A DNA stretch of 64,000 nucleotides from contig CAIQDI010000018.1 of NCBI GenBank assembly GCA_903870545.1, positions 124,001-188,000 on the forward strand. The letters run 5' to 3'. Shown in pieces: positions 8,870-17,631 of the stretch. Numbering within the stretch: the first letter of the stretch is position 1; every line of letters starts with the position of its first letter. This stretch comes from an uncultured Pseudomonadota bacterium (GTDB lineage: Bacteria > Pseudomonadota > Gammaproteobacteria > Methylococcales > Methylomonadaceae). The position numbers and the translations under genes were made by a program. Under the pieces are notes generated by a model. The model was given only the letters and a program-made list of their open reading frames with translations. It searched no databases and had not been told where the DNA came from.

Positions 8870-10386
8870 CCGCCGTCAATGCAAGAGGCGAACGGATTTT
8901 AACAACCGGCGAATGGATTGGATTTTTCAGCATGGCGATTGGCGTATTCATGGCGGTGTTGGACATTCAAATTGTCGCCAGTTCGTTACAAGAAATTCAA
9001 GCAGGTTTGTCCGCGACGCAAGATGAAATCGCGTGGGTGCAAACGTCGTATTTAATCGCCGAAGTTATTATTATTCCGTTGTCGGGCTGGCTCGGACGGG
9101 TTTTTTCGACGCGCTATTTATACGTTTTATCGGCAGGTGGTTTTACCTTGGCGAGTTTGGCGTGTGCGTTTGCGTGGAATTTACCGTCAATGATTGTGTT
9201 TCGCTGCATTCAAGGATTTTTCGGTGGCGCGATGATTCCAATGACTTTTACGATTATTTTCATTTTGTTCCCGCCGCGATTACAACCGACGATGAGTATT
9301 GTGTTGGGGCTAATCGTCACAATGGCACCGACAATTGGCCCTGTTTTGGGCGGTTATTTAACCGATTCCTACAGTTGGCAATTGCTGTTTTTAATCAATA
9401 TTATTCCCGGTTTTGTCGTTTGTTTTATGGTGTTTACTTTTCTCGACATCGACAAACCCGATTGGGCGTTATTACAAAAAATGGATTTTATCGGCATTGC
9501 CTTGATTGCGATTTGTTTAGGTTGTATGCAAGTGGTGTTGGAAGAAGGCGCACGCAATCAATGGTTTGAAGATGATTTAATTTTGATATTGACGGTTGTC
9601 GCGGTATTGAGCGGCGCGGCAATGTTTTGGTGGGAATTGGTTAATCCGCACCCGATTATTGATTTGTATGCGTTTAAAAATCGAAATTTCGCGGTCGGTT
9701 GCGCGTTTAGTTTTGTTTTAGGAATTGGGCTTTATACGATTATTTATTTAACGCCGATTTATTTGGGCAGCATTAAAGGGTTGAATAGTTTGCAGATTGG
9801 CTATTATTTGATGGTCGTCGGCCTGTTTCAATTAATGTCGGCATTCGTCGCAGGGCCGCTCGAAAAGAAATTAGATTTACGTTTGATGCTGTGTTTGGGC
9901 ATGAGTATGTTTGCGCTGGGTTCATGGTTGAATGGTGAATTAACGGCTGAATCAGGTTATTGGGAATTTTTCTTGCCGCAAGCCATTCGCGGTGGCGCGT
10001 TGATGTTTTGTTTTTTGCCGATTAACACGTTGACGTTGGGTTTATTGCCGATGGACGAAGTGAAAAACGCCAGCGGTTTGTATAATTTAATGCGAAATTT
10101 AGGCGGCGCGATGGGTTTGGCGGTAGCGAATACGTTGATGTTGAATTTGAACAAAACCCATTATGCGGCGTTGCGTGAATCGATTAGTGCGACCGATGAA
10201 ATCGGGCAACATTTAACGCAACAAAATTTGGCACGTTTGACAACTTTAGCGTGGCGCGAAGCTGAAATTATGACGTTTAATAATCTGTTTCAAATTATCG
10301 CTTTCATCTTTTTATCAGCATTATTGCTCGCACCTTTTTTACGAAAAGTGGGCGCGGAAAAAGCGGCATCGTTACCGATGGAGTGA
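8866..10386 (+). CDS. emrB: EmrB-like drug transporter (MFS, DHA2 family)
   Basis: The product is a 506-residue proton-driven multidrug exporter with 14 predicted membrane helices, the hallmark of the DHA2 branch of the major facilitator superfamily. It contains the DHA2 pattern FMAVLDIQIVASSLQEIQAG in helix 1, the loop motif IPLSGWLGRVFSTRYLYV, and the motif C-like GPVLGGYLTDSYSWQLLF in helix 5. The start ATG overlaps the emrA stop (ATGA). Together with emrA and the divergent TolC-like gene it forms a complete EmrAB-TolC type pump spanning both membranes. The substrate is unknown; relatives export hydrophobic toxins, uncouplers or fatty acids. Confidence 0.93.
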   Translation: MTAVNARGERILTTGEWIGFFSMAIGVFMAVLDIQIVASSLQEIQAGLSATQDEIAWVQTSYLIAEVIIIPLSGWLGRVFSTRYLYVLSAGGFTLASLACAFAWNLPSMIVFRCIQGFFGGAMIPMTFTIIFILFPPRLQPTMSIVLGLIVTMAPTIGPVLGGYLTDSYSWQLLFLINIIPGFVVCFMVFTFLDIDKPDWALLQKMDFIGIALIAICLGCMQVVLEEGARNQWFEDDLILILTVVAVLSGAAMFWWELVNPHPIIDLYAFKNRNFAVGCAFSFVLGIGLYTIIYLTPIYLGSIKGLNSLQIGYYLMVVGLFQLMSAFVAGPLEKKLDLRLMLCLGMSMFALGSWLNGELTAESGYWEFFLPQAIRGGALMFCFLPINTLTLGLLPMDEVKNASGLYNLMRNLGGAMGLAVANTLMLNLNKTHYAALRESISATDEIGQHLTQQNLARLTTLAWREAEIMTFNNLFQIIAFIFLSALLLAPFLRKVGAEKAASLPME

Positions 10387-10572
10387 TTGCGTCGCGCTTT
10401 ATTTTTTGTTCATTTCAACCAGCAAAAGGTGGATTGCAACCATTTCAAAATGAGGATTTTAAAATCTGCAAAAAAATTCCATTATTTATCGGATGGATAA
10501 GATTTTTCAGCGTAACTGGTTCGATAATTGCGGTAATCAGACCACTACGAAAATTTAATTTAGGAAAAAAGC

Positions 10573-11958
10573 ATGTATCAATTCAAAAGCTCAATTTTAA
10601 CCTTTTCAATTTTATTAACCGCCGCTACCAGTTTTGAAGCGAGTGCCTTACCGAGTTTCACCCGTCAAACTGGCGCGGCGTGTAGTCAATGTCACACGCA
10701 ATCGTTTGGCCCGAATTTAACCCCGTTTGGACGTGATTTTAAATTGGGCGGTTATACGATGGGTAATAACAACAAAGATTCTAAAATTCCCGCTGTTAGT
10801 GGAATGGTGCAAGGTTCATTTACGCACATTCAACAAGACAAAGATCCTTCTGGCTCTAATCCTGGCAATAAGAATAATGATGCCACCGCGACTAACAATG
10901 ATGATGACCCGTTTAACAATAAAAATAATACGACAACGTTTGATCAAGCCTCATTATTTTATGCTGGGCGCGTTTATGAAAAAGTAGGCGCGTTCAGTCA
11001 ATTAACGTTTGATGGTTACGCCAAACGATTAGCGTTAGATAACACGGATATTCGATTTGCGGACAATACTGAACTGTTTGATATGCCAATAACTTATGGT
11101 ATTTCAGCAAATAATAATCCAACTGTTCAAGATTTATGGAATACAACCAGTGCTTGGGGATTTCCTTATGCCAGCAGTGCTACACAACCAGGTGTTGGAA
11201 CAAGCGCGTTGATTGACGGAACACTTGGAACGCAAGTGGGTGGCGCGACGGCTTACACCATGATTGATAATTTACTTTATCTCGAAGCAGGTGGCTATAC
11301 GTCGCTAAGTAACAATGTTCAAAAAGGTTTGGGCGTTGCAGATGCACAGCAAAATCAAATTGACGGTGCCGCACCTTATTGGCGTGTAGCATTGCAAAAA
11401 GATTGGAAGGGGCATTTTGTTTCGATTGGTCATTACGGCATGATGGCAAATGTTTTTCCCGCGCGTGATCGTAGCACAGGTAAAACTGACCATTACACGG
11501 ACGTGGCATTGGATGCGACTTATCAATATATGGCAAATCCAAAGCATATTTTTGAAACAAAATTAACCTATATTTATGAAGATCAAAAATTGTCTGCTTC
11601 GCGTATTCTTAATTCACTCAGCCCAAATGCTAAAACCTATTTGAATACGTTTAAAATCAATACCGCTTATACGTTTGATCAGACTTATGGCATTACACTC
11701 GCTTATAACCAAATCAACGGTTCAAATAATGCGACGCTTAATTCTGAAGACGGTAGCTACTCTTTTTATAAGCCAAACAGCAATTATTTTACAGCTGAAT
11801 TAGTTTATGTTCCGTTCGGTAAAACGACTTCTTATCTTGCGCCGTGGTTGAATTTGCGTACCAGCTTGCAATACATCGGTTATACAAAAGCAAATGGGGC
11901 AAGTTTTGAGGCAACTACGAACAACACGTTCTTGATTAACGGGCAATTAGCGTTTTAA
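10573..11958 (+). CDS. Fused monohaem cytochrome c-porin, Cyc2-like candidate
   Basis: The 461-residue product has a signal peptide ending near ASA/LPS, then one haem c site (C37-S-Q-C40-H41) in the context FTRQTG..CSQCH...GPNLTPFGRDFKLGGY, then about 400 residues of alternating hydrophobic/polar strands, many Asn/Thr/Tyr, and a terminal Phe. This layout, a single haem c plug followed by an outer-membrane beta-barrel, is that of Cyc2-type cytochrome-porins that move electrons across the outer membrane, for example in Fe(II) oxidisers. The barrel and Cyc2 relation are inferred from pattern; related uncharacterised proteins exist in other gammaproteobacteria. An AGGA ribosome-binding site precedes the start. 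A strong terminator follows, then a gene for a membrane c-type cytochrome. Confidence 0.65.
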   Translation: MYQFKSSILTFSILLTAATSFEASALPSFTRQTGAACSQCHTQSFGPNLTPFGRDFKLGGYTMGNNNKDSKIPAVSGMVQGSFTHIQQDKDPSGSNPGNKNNDATATNNDDDPFNNKNNTTTFDQASLFYAGRVYEKVGAFSQLTFDGYAKRLALDNTDIRFADNTELFDMPITYGISANNNPTVQDLWNTTSAWGFPYASSATQPGVGTSALIDGTLGTQVGGATAYTMIDNLLYLEAGGYTSLSNNVQKGLGVADAQQNQIDGAAPYWRVALQKDWKGHFVSIGHYGMMANVFPARDRSTGKTDHYTDVALDATYQYMANPKHIFETKLTYIYEDQKLSASRILNSLSPNAKTYLNTFKINTAYTFDQTYGITLAYNQINGSNNATLNSEDGSYSFYKPNSNYFTAELVYVPFGKTTSYLAPWLNLRTSLQYIGYTKANGASFEATTNNTFLINGQLAF

Positions 11959-11984
11959 TTTCGACTAAAATTTATTTTATATTC

Positions 11985-12024
11985 AAGGCGTTCAAAATTC
12001 ACTTTTGAACGCCTTTCTTTTTTT
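11985..12024 (+). terminator. Strong terminator between the two cytochrome genes
   Basis: AAGGCGTTCAAAA (11985-11997) and TTTTGAACGCCTT (12003-12015) pair over 13 bases with a 5-base loop and run into a T-tract. The ribosome-binding site of the next gene begins immediately after the T-tract, so this may act as an intra-operon attenuator that leaves the cytochrome-porin in excess. Confidence 0.85.
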
Positions 12025-12038
12025 AAGGATTACAGATT

Positions 12039-12767
12039 ATGGCTGATAGCACTTATTCGCGATTCAAAGATATTTCAATTAGCGAACGGATTTTAAACAC
12101 CGTTTTTTTGCTGACGATTGGACTGGGATATTTAGCCGCGCTGGCAAATATGTATTACACGCATCAAGGTTTGGACGGGAAAGCCGGGCTTTCGGTGGAA
12201 GACGTGGTGATTAGTTATTACGGTTCGTCCACGCAAACACGTTTGGGAACAGCGGTAAAAGGCATTATGGCTCCGAACTTAAAAATCAAAAGTGACCAAG
12301 ATGTGATTTTGAAATGGATTCATGCTGGCGCGGATGAAGAAGGTTATAACCAAAACATTGCGCCGATTTTGAATCGCGATTGTGTGTTGTGTCACACACC
12401 AAGCATCAATCCGTCGTTGCCGGATTTAACGAATTACGCGGGTGTTTCTGAAGTTTCCCACGCCGGTGGCGCGACCATTCCAACCTTAATTCGCATCTCG
12501 CACATTCATTTATTTGGCATTGCGTTTATTTTGTTTTTTATTGGCAAAATTTTTCTACTTTGCGAAATCAATGTTTACGTCAAACGTGTCGCAATGGTGG
12601 TGCCGTTCGCCGCGATGTTGTTGGATGTGGTGTCGTGGTTCATCACAAAATCGATTCCAGGGTTTGCTTATGTGGTGATTTTAAGTGGCGCGTTGATGGG
12701 CATTTCGATGGGTTTACAAATTTTATTGAGCATTTATCAAATGTGGTTTTTTTCTGACAAAGCGTAA
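12039..12767 (+). CDS. Inner-membrane protein with one c-type haem site
   Basis: The 242-residue product has one N-terminal membrane helix (about 17-40), a periplasmic segment with a haem c motif C115-V-L-C118-H119 in the context NIAPILNRDCVLCHTP, and three further membrane helices (about 153-176, 183-205, 208-236). Histidines H141, H155 and H157 lie near or at the start of the second helix and could bind another haem or a quinone site. No named family was recognised. Its position right after the outer-membrane cytochrome-porin suggests that it passes electrons between the quinone pool or a periplasmic carrier and that protein. The function is inference from the pairing. Confidence 0.6.
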   Translation: MADSTYSRFKDISISERILNTVFLLTIGLGYLAALANMYYTHQGLDGKAGLSVEDVVISYYGSSTQTRLGTAVKGIMAPNLKIKSDQDVILKWIHAGADEEGYNQNIAPILNRDCVLCHTPSINPSLPDLTNYAGVSEVSHAGGATIPTLIRISHIHLFGIAFILFFIGKIFLLCEINVYVKRVAMVVPFAAMLLDVVSWFITKSIPGFAYVVILSGALMGISMGLQILLSIYQMWFFSDKA

Positions 12768-12858
12768 TCGTCTTATTGTTAAAACGATTCTGCGTTTTGC
12801 ATAAATTAAAAAAACGTGCGATTATCCACGTCCCGCTACTAAAACTAACAATAAACTT

Positions 12859-13356
12859 ATGATAAATAACGATGTATTACGCCGTTTGCGTTACGCTTTA
12901 AATTTAAATGACGCGGCAATGATGGACGTATTTGCGTTGAGCGATTACGACATAACGCGCGAAGATTTGCTGCACCTGTTGAAAAAAGACAATGACGACG
13001 GTTTTGTCCCCGCGAGTAATGAGCAATTGACGTTGTTTTTAGACGGCTTAATCACTTACAACCGAGGCAAAAAAGAAGGCAGCGAAGGCGACGTTGTCCA
13101 AAAACCTAAAGGTGAATTGGACAATAACACCATTCTGAAAAAACTGAGAATCGCTTTTGAATTCAAAGAAGAAGATATGCTGCACACGCTTAAATTGGCG
13201 GATTTTGAATTGTCAAAGCCTGAACTCAGTGCTTTTTTTAGACACGAAGCGCATAAACATCATCGTAAATGCGGCGATCAAGTGTTGAGAAATTTTTTAC
13301 AAGGTCTCACGGTTCATTTTCGACAATCTGACCAAACCAACGAATCCGACGACTAA
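12859..13356 (+). CDS. DUF1456 (YehS-like) family protein
   Basis: The 165-residue product consists of two copies of an about 65-residue alpha-helical module of the DUF1456 family: NNDVLRRLRYALNLNDAAMM...LFLDGLI at the N-terminus and NNTILKKLRIAFEFKEEDML...NFLQGLT at the C-terminus, joined by a charged linker. This matches E. coli YehS in size and duplication. The biochemical role of the family is not known. The gene stands alone and is followed by a strong terminator. Confidence 0.88.
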   Translation: MINNDVLRRLRYALNLNDAAMMDVFALSDYDITREDLLHLLKKDNDDGFVPASNEQLTLFLDGLITYNRGKKEGSEGDVVQKPKGELDNNTILKKLRIAFEFKEEDMLHTLKLADFELSKPELSAFFRHEAHKHHRKCGDQVLRNFLQGLTVHFRQSDQTNESDD

Positions 13357-13383
13357 TTATTCGAGCGTAACTGAACGGCAACG

Positions 13384-13412
13384 CCCGATTGCACTGGCAA
13401 TCGGGTTTTTTT
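13384..13412 (+). terminator. Terminator of the DUF1456 gene
   Basis: CCCGATTGC and GCAATCGGG form a perfect 9-bp stem with an ACTG tetraloop, followed by seven T. Confidence 0.9.
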
Positions 13413-13416
13413 AGTA

Positions 13417-14763
13417 TTAAATATAGCGCGAAATCAAACCATAATTCCCCGCGTTTTCAGGCAACGGAATTTTGACTTCATAACCGCCGCCGCTCGCTTC
13501 CTGCATTGCTTGCCCGTACATATTTTCCATGCGTTCAATCACCAAATCTTGATTCCCTTCAGGCAAAATCAGTTCGATTTTATCGCCCACCGCAAATTTA
13601 TTTTTCACGTCAATCGTCGCTAAACCGCTTTCTTTATCGTAACTGCGAATTTCACCGCAAAATTGTTGTTGATGGCTTTTAGAATAACCCGTCAAATAAT
13701 TTTGCTGTTCGTGCGTGTGATGACGTTGATAAAAACCGTCGGTGTAACCGCGATTCGCTAAATTTTCCAAAATTCCCAGCGATTCCGGATTAAATTCACG
13801 TCCCGCCAGCGCGTCGTCAATGGCTTGGCGATACGTTTGTGCGGTGCGAGCAACGTAATAATGCGACTTCGTGCGACCTTCTATTTTCAAGCAATCAATG
13901 CCAATTTCAACTAACCGCTGAACGTGTTCAATGGCGCGTAAATCCTTGGAATTCATGATGTAAGTGCCGTTTTCGTCTTCCATCACCGGCAACAATTCGC
14001 CTTTGCGTCCTTCTTCTTCCAGAAAATAAATGTTGTCGGCTAACGGATGACGTTCCGCGCCGCCACAACTGGCGTTGCTAATATTGCTCATCGACAAAAC
14101 GTCGCTTTTTTCAGTTGAAACCCAATCGCCTTCTGCATTTTCTTCGGCGGGTTGCGTGTCGTATTTCCAGCGACAAGAATTCGTACACGTTCCTTGATTT
14201 GGGTCGCGGTGATTGAAATAACCTGACAATAAACAGCGTCCCGAATACGCAATGCACAACGCGCCGTGAACAAAAACTTCCAGTTCTACGTCGGGGCATT
14301 GTTGACGAATTTCAGCAATTTCATCGAGCGATAATTCCCGCGACAAAATCACTCGTTCCACGCCCATTTTTTGCCAAAACTTCACCGCCGCGTAATTCAC
14401 GGTATTCGCTTGAACTGACAAATGAATCGGCATTTCAGGATACGTTTCACGCATCATCATAATCAAACCCGGATCCGCCATAATCAGCGCGTCCGGCTTC
14501 AACGCCACTACCGGCGAAATGTCTTTCATAAACGTTTTAATTTTCGCATTGTGCGGAATCACGTTCGCCGCGACAAAGAATTTTTTGCCGAGTTGATGCG
14601 CCTCGTTGATGCCAATCGCTAAATTATCGTGCATAAAATCGTTGTTTCGCACACGCAAACTGTAACGCGGTTGTCCCGCATAAACGGCATCCGCGCCAAA
14701 AGCAAAGGCGTAACGCATATTTCTAATGGTTCCCGCTGGCGAGAGAAGTTCAATTTTTTTCAT
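13417..14763 (-). CDS. trhP: U32-family tRNA hydroxylation protein TrhP
   Basis: TrhP (YegQ) takes part in the prephenate-dependent route that hydroxylates U34 of certain tRNAs to ho5U, the precursor of cmo5U. The 448-residue product has the peptidase U32 signature [19 protein letters not shown] and four candidate iron-sulfur ligands at C170, C177, C193 and C233 (C197 is also present), a spacing like that of other U32 proteins that carry a [4Fe-4S] cluster. The C-terminal part is the U32 beta-barrel domain. Its length is close to E. coli YegQ. The start codon overlaps the stop of trhO by 4 bases, so the two alternative U34 hydroxylases form one operon here. Confidence 0.9.
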   Translation of the reverse strand: MKKIELLSPAGTIRNMRYAFAFGADAVYAGQPRYSLRVRNNDFMHDNLAIGINEAHQLGKKFFVAANVIPHNAKIKTFMKDISPVVALKPDALIMADPGLIMMMRETYPEMPIHLSVQANTVNYAAVKFWQKMGVERVILSRELSLDEIAEIRQQCPDVELEVFVHGALCIAYSGRCLLSGYFNHRDPNQGTCTNSCRWKYDTQPAEENAEGDWVSTEKSDVLSMSNISNASCGGAERHPLADNIYFLEEEGRKGELLPVMEDENGTYIMNSKDLRAIEHVQRLVEIGIDCLKIEGRTKSHYYVARTAQTYRQAIDDALAGREFNPESLGILENLANRGYTDGFYQRHHTHEQQNYLTGYSKSHQQQFCGEIRSYDKESGLATIDVKNKFAVGDKIELILPEGNQDLVIERMENMYGQAMQEASGGGYEVKIPLPENAGNYGLISRYI

Positions 14764-15746
14764 GAGTTTATGTTGGCTGATTTCTGATTTCGGATGCTGT
14801 ATTTGCTGACACGTTTTTGAATAAGTAATTTCGCTGCGTCCGTGCCGAGATGCGCTTCGCCGCGATTTCTGGCTAATTCCATTTGTTTTTCACGTTCGGT
14901 GAAACGGGCTTTTTGTTCCAACGTATTTTTATCAAAACAATGCGAACAACTCACGCCTTGCAGGTATTTATCAGAGGCTTTGTCGTCTTCTGTAATCGGC
15001 ATTCGGCAAGCGTTGCATTGGTCGTAACTGCCTTTTTCGAGAGCTAAATTGACCGTGACGCGCTCATCAAAAACAAAACATTCGCCTTCCCAAAGTGTGT
15101 CAGCGGCGGGGACTTCTTCCAAGTATTTTAAAATTCCGCCTTTGAGATGATAAACCTCGTTAAAGCCTTGTTCTTTCAAAAAGGCGGTGGATTTTTCACA
15201 ACGAATGCCACCCGTGCAAAACATCGCCACTTTTTTATGCTGTTGTGGATTGAGATTATTTTTAACGTATTCGGGAAATTCACGAAAACTTTGTGTGTTC
15301 GGATTGATGGCATTTTTAAACGTGCCAACTTGAAATTCATAATCGTTGCGCGTGTCCACCAGTAACACATCGGGATTGTTAATTAGCGCGTTCCATTCAT
15401 TTGGATTGACATACGTTCCGACGATTCGTTTAGGATCAATACCTTCTACGCCCATCGTGACAATTTCTTTTTTCAATTTAACGCGCGTGCGATTAAACGG
15501 CGGGTTGTCGGTTAGCGATTCTTTGCAGTCAATATCGTTTAAACGTGCATCCATTTTTAACCAATCAATCACCGTATCAATGGCGTGACGTGAACCCGCA
15601 ATCGTACCGTTAATGCCTTCGCTGGCGAGAAGCAACGTGCCGCGCACCTGATTTTTTTCCATCACATCATGCAAAGGCTGGCGCAATTCTTCGTAATTTT
15701 CCAGGGTGACAAATTTGTATAACGCACAAACAACAAGTTGGGGCAT
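14760..15746 (-). CDS. trhO: tRNA U34 hydroxylase TrhO (rhodanese domain)
   Basis: TrhO (YceA) is the oxygen-dependent enzyme that hydroxylates tRNA U34 to ho5U. The 328-residue product has an N-terminal acylphosphatase-like region (residues 1-95), a rhodanese domain with the active-site loop CTGGIRC (C177, C182) followed by [13 protein letters not shown], and a C-terminal segment with two cysteine pairs (CNACRMP and CSHCFD) that probably bind zinc. All of these are family hallmarks. It precedes trhP with an ATGA overlap, so both the O2-dependent and the prephenate-dependent branch enzymes are co-expressed, which suits a cell that meets changing oxygen. Confidence 0.93.
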   Translation of the reverse strand: MPQLVVCALYKFVTLENYEELRQPLHDVMEKNQVRGTLLLASEGINGTIAGSRHAIDTVIDWLKMDARLNDIDCKESLTDNPPFNRTRVKLKKEIVTMGVEGIDPKRIVGTYVNPNEWNALINNPDVLLVDTRNDYEFQVGTFKNAINPNTQSFREFPEYVKNNLNPQQHKKVAMFCTGGIRCEKSTAFLKEQGFNEVYHLKGGILKYLEEVPAADTLWEGECFVFDERVTVNLALEKGSYDQCNACRMPITEDDKASDKYLQGVSCSHCFDKNTLEQKARFTEREKQMELARNRGEAHLGTDAAKLLIQKRVSKYSIRNQKSANINS

Positions 15747-15794
15747 GAGAATTTTCTCGTTTTTTAAAGTGGAATTTTCGTGGAAATGGCGCGA

Positions 15795-15828
15795 TTAAAG
15801 GCTCAACAAAAACCTGTTAAGCCTTTAA
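15795..15828 (-). terminator. Hairpin downstream of the 187-residue gene
   Basis: TTAAAGGCTCAACA and TGTTAAGCCTTTAA pair over 14 positions with one mismatch around a 6-base loop, 10 bases past the stop of the minus-strand gene. A T-run on the minus strand is lacking, so it may be a 3' stabiliser or weak terminator. Confidence 0.4.
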
Positions 15829-15838
15829 TTTTAGTGTT

Positions 15839-16402
15839 TTAAACAGCGGCAATCGGCGTGTAAAGATTGTTAAACATTCGCACCACGACAAACAACATCG
15901 TTTTCGACAAATCTAACATCGAATCATGATAACCTTCGTCAGATTCTTTGGCGAACTCATCAATCGATTCGTTCAAAAATTGCACCAAACCGGTTTGAAT
16001 AAATTCACCGTCTTTCGGTTTGAAGAAGTCATCGCGTATTTTTTTAGCCGCTTTGTCACTGATTTTACTCGATTCCATTAACGGTGCGAGTTCTTTATCC
16101 AACAACATCGCCTGACTTTCCATCCACGACGTGTTGTCTTCAAATTTCGGCATTTTGCCAAACACTTTGGTATAAACACACAACACGTCAAAACATAAAT
16201 CAGCAAAGTATTGCGCCAAATTTTGATATTTAGCTTCGCCACTTTGATTGCCAATAATCGACGGAAAAACGTTGAATAACGTCGATGAAAACATCGGTTG
16301 ATCAATTTCAAATTGAATCAAAATGCGCTTACCTTGTTCTTCGTCAATACCGCGAGCGTATTCCAAGGCTTCATAAAGTTCGCGTTCAATCAGTTCGTGC
16401 AT
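15839..16402 (-). CDS. Hypothetical protein, 187 residues
   Basis: I do not recognise this family. The product is acidic, mostly alpha-helical in composition, without signal peptide or clear membrane helix (a hydrophobic stretch TMLFVVVRMFNNLY lies near the C-terminus). It starts 18 bases after the isocitrate dehydrogenase stop with an AGGA site, so it is very likely co-transcribed with that gene. Codon use looks like that of its neighbours. A role connected to central metabolism would be guesswork. Confidence 0.75.
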   Translation of the reverse strand: MHELIERELYEALEYARGIDEEQGKRILIQFEIDQPMFSSTLFNVFPSIIGNQSGEAKYQNLAQYFADLCFDVLCVYTKVFGKMPKFEDNTSWMESQAMLLDKELAPLMESSKISDKAAKKIRDDFFKPKDGEFIQTGLVQFLNESIDEFAKESDEGYHDSMLDLSKTMLFVVVRMFNNLYTPIAAV

Positions 16403-16420
16403 AACAGTCCTAAAATTAAA

Positions 16421-17437
16421 TTATAAATTTTTCAGTGCAGCAACAATCGCGTTGCCCATTTCAACCGTACCCGCTTTGGTATTTGGATTTAAATCGGGGG
16501 TGACAAAAATACCTTCGGCCACCACTTTTTCAACGGCTGTTTTAATACGTTCAGCCGCTTCGTGTTCGCCAATATAATGCAACATCATCACGCCTGCCAT
16601 AATGACAGCGGTTGGATTGGCGATATTTTTGCCGGCAATATCCGGTGCGCTGCCGTGAACTGCTTCAAATAATGCCGCGTCGTTGCCGATATTCGCGCCG
16701 GCAATTAAGCCCAAACCACCCACTAAACCCGCCGTTAAATCTGACAAAATATCGCCAAACATATTCGTGCAAACAATTACGTCGAATTGTTGTGGATCCA
16801 TCACCATCAGCATACACGTCGCATCGATAATTCGTTCGTTGAATTCAATGTCGGGATAACGCGCTGCCGTTTCACGCGCAATATCTAAAAACAACCCTTG
16901 CGTGTATTTCAAGATATTCGCTTTGTGGCAAACGGTGACTTTTTTGCGGTGATTATCACGCGCATATTGAAACGCATAATCGATAATTCGTTCAGAAGCC
17001 GCGCGAGTCACCACGGCAATACTTTCGGCAATGTCTTTTTTCGGCGTTAAATAATGCTCCAAACCGGCATAAAGTCCTTCGGTATTTTCGCGCACAATCA
17101 CAATATCAACATTTTCATAACGAGTTTTAACGCCGTTCCAACTTTTCGCTGGACGCACGTTGGCATACAAATCGTATTTTTGACGCAATGCTACGTTAAT
17201 ACTTCTGAATCCTGCGCCAATCGGTGTCGTCAACGGCCCTTTAAAAGCCAATCGCGTGCTGTCAATCGATGCCATGGTTTCTTCGGGAATGGGCGTACCA
17301 AACACTTCAAACGCGCCCAAACCGGCGTGCATTTCTTGCCAGTTAATTTGCACACCCGAAGCGTTAATGATTTTTACCGCTTCATCCATAATCGATGGTC
17401 CAATGCCGTCGCCTTTAATCAAGGTAATGTTACGCAT
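16421..17437 (-). CDS. Isocitrate dehydrogenase, NAD-dependent type
   Basis: The 338-residue product belongs to the isocitrate/isopropylmalate dehydrogenase family and matches the short NAD-dependent isocitrate dehydrogenase type, which converts isocitrate to 2-oxoglutarate. Visible motifs are the N-terminal [15 protein letters not shown], the substrate loop [20 protein letters not shown] with the Arg residues that bind isocitrate, [10 protein letters not shown], and the metal-binding stretch [14 protein letters not shown]. The start at 17437 has AGGA 9 bases upstream and gives the conserved N-terminus; an open frame extends further to 17581 but that part does not look coding. LeuB is the main alternative, but the GFRS loop favours isocitrate. 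Confidence 0.85.
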   Translation of the reverse strand: MRNITLIKGDGIGPSIMDEAVKIINASGVQINWQEMHAGLGAFEVFGTPIPEETMASIDSTRLAFKGPLTTPIGAGFRSINVALRQKYDLYANVRPAKSWNGVKTRYENVDIVIVRENTEGLYAGLEHYLTPKKDIAESIAVVTRAASERIIDYAFQYARDNHRKKVTVCHKANILKYTQGLFLDIARETAARYPDIEFNERIIDATCMLMVMDPQQFDVIVCTNMFGDILSDLTAGLVGGLGLIAGANIGNDAALFEAVHGSAPDIAGKNIANPTAVIMAGVMMLHYIGEHEAAERIKTAVEKVVAEGIFVTPDLNPNTKAGTVEMGNAIVAALKNL

Positions 17438-17582
17438 TATTTTTCCTAATGGTTTATAAAAAGAGAGTCGCTTTTTCAGCGTGTTGCATTTTACCGTAAC
17501 ACAGGCAAAGGTGCATTCGTCACGTTCAAGATGATGGATTTTTACTTTTCGCTCAACATCAAACTTAAAAATCGTAAGCAAT

Positions 17583-17610
17583 AAAAAAGCGATATTGCTA
17601 TCGCCTTTTT
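17583..17610. terminator. Terminator after era
   Basis: GCGATA and TATCGC form a short stem with A-run and T-run on either side. On the minus strand it lies directly downstream of era and would end the lepA-lepB-rnc-era transcript. Confidence 0.7.
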
Positions 17611-17631
17611 ATGTTCAAAATTTGTCAGAAA

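Noticed and set aside
9033-9569. 178-codon ORF within emrB
   Set aside because: A shifted frame of emrB; aromatic-rich composition is what an out-of-frame membrane gene gives.
10383-10637. 84-codon ORF after emrB
   Set aside because: It overlaps the start of the cytochrome-porin gene in another frame, has no ribosome-binding site and no recognisable pattern; the 10387-10572 spacer appears non-coding.
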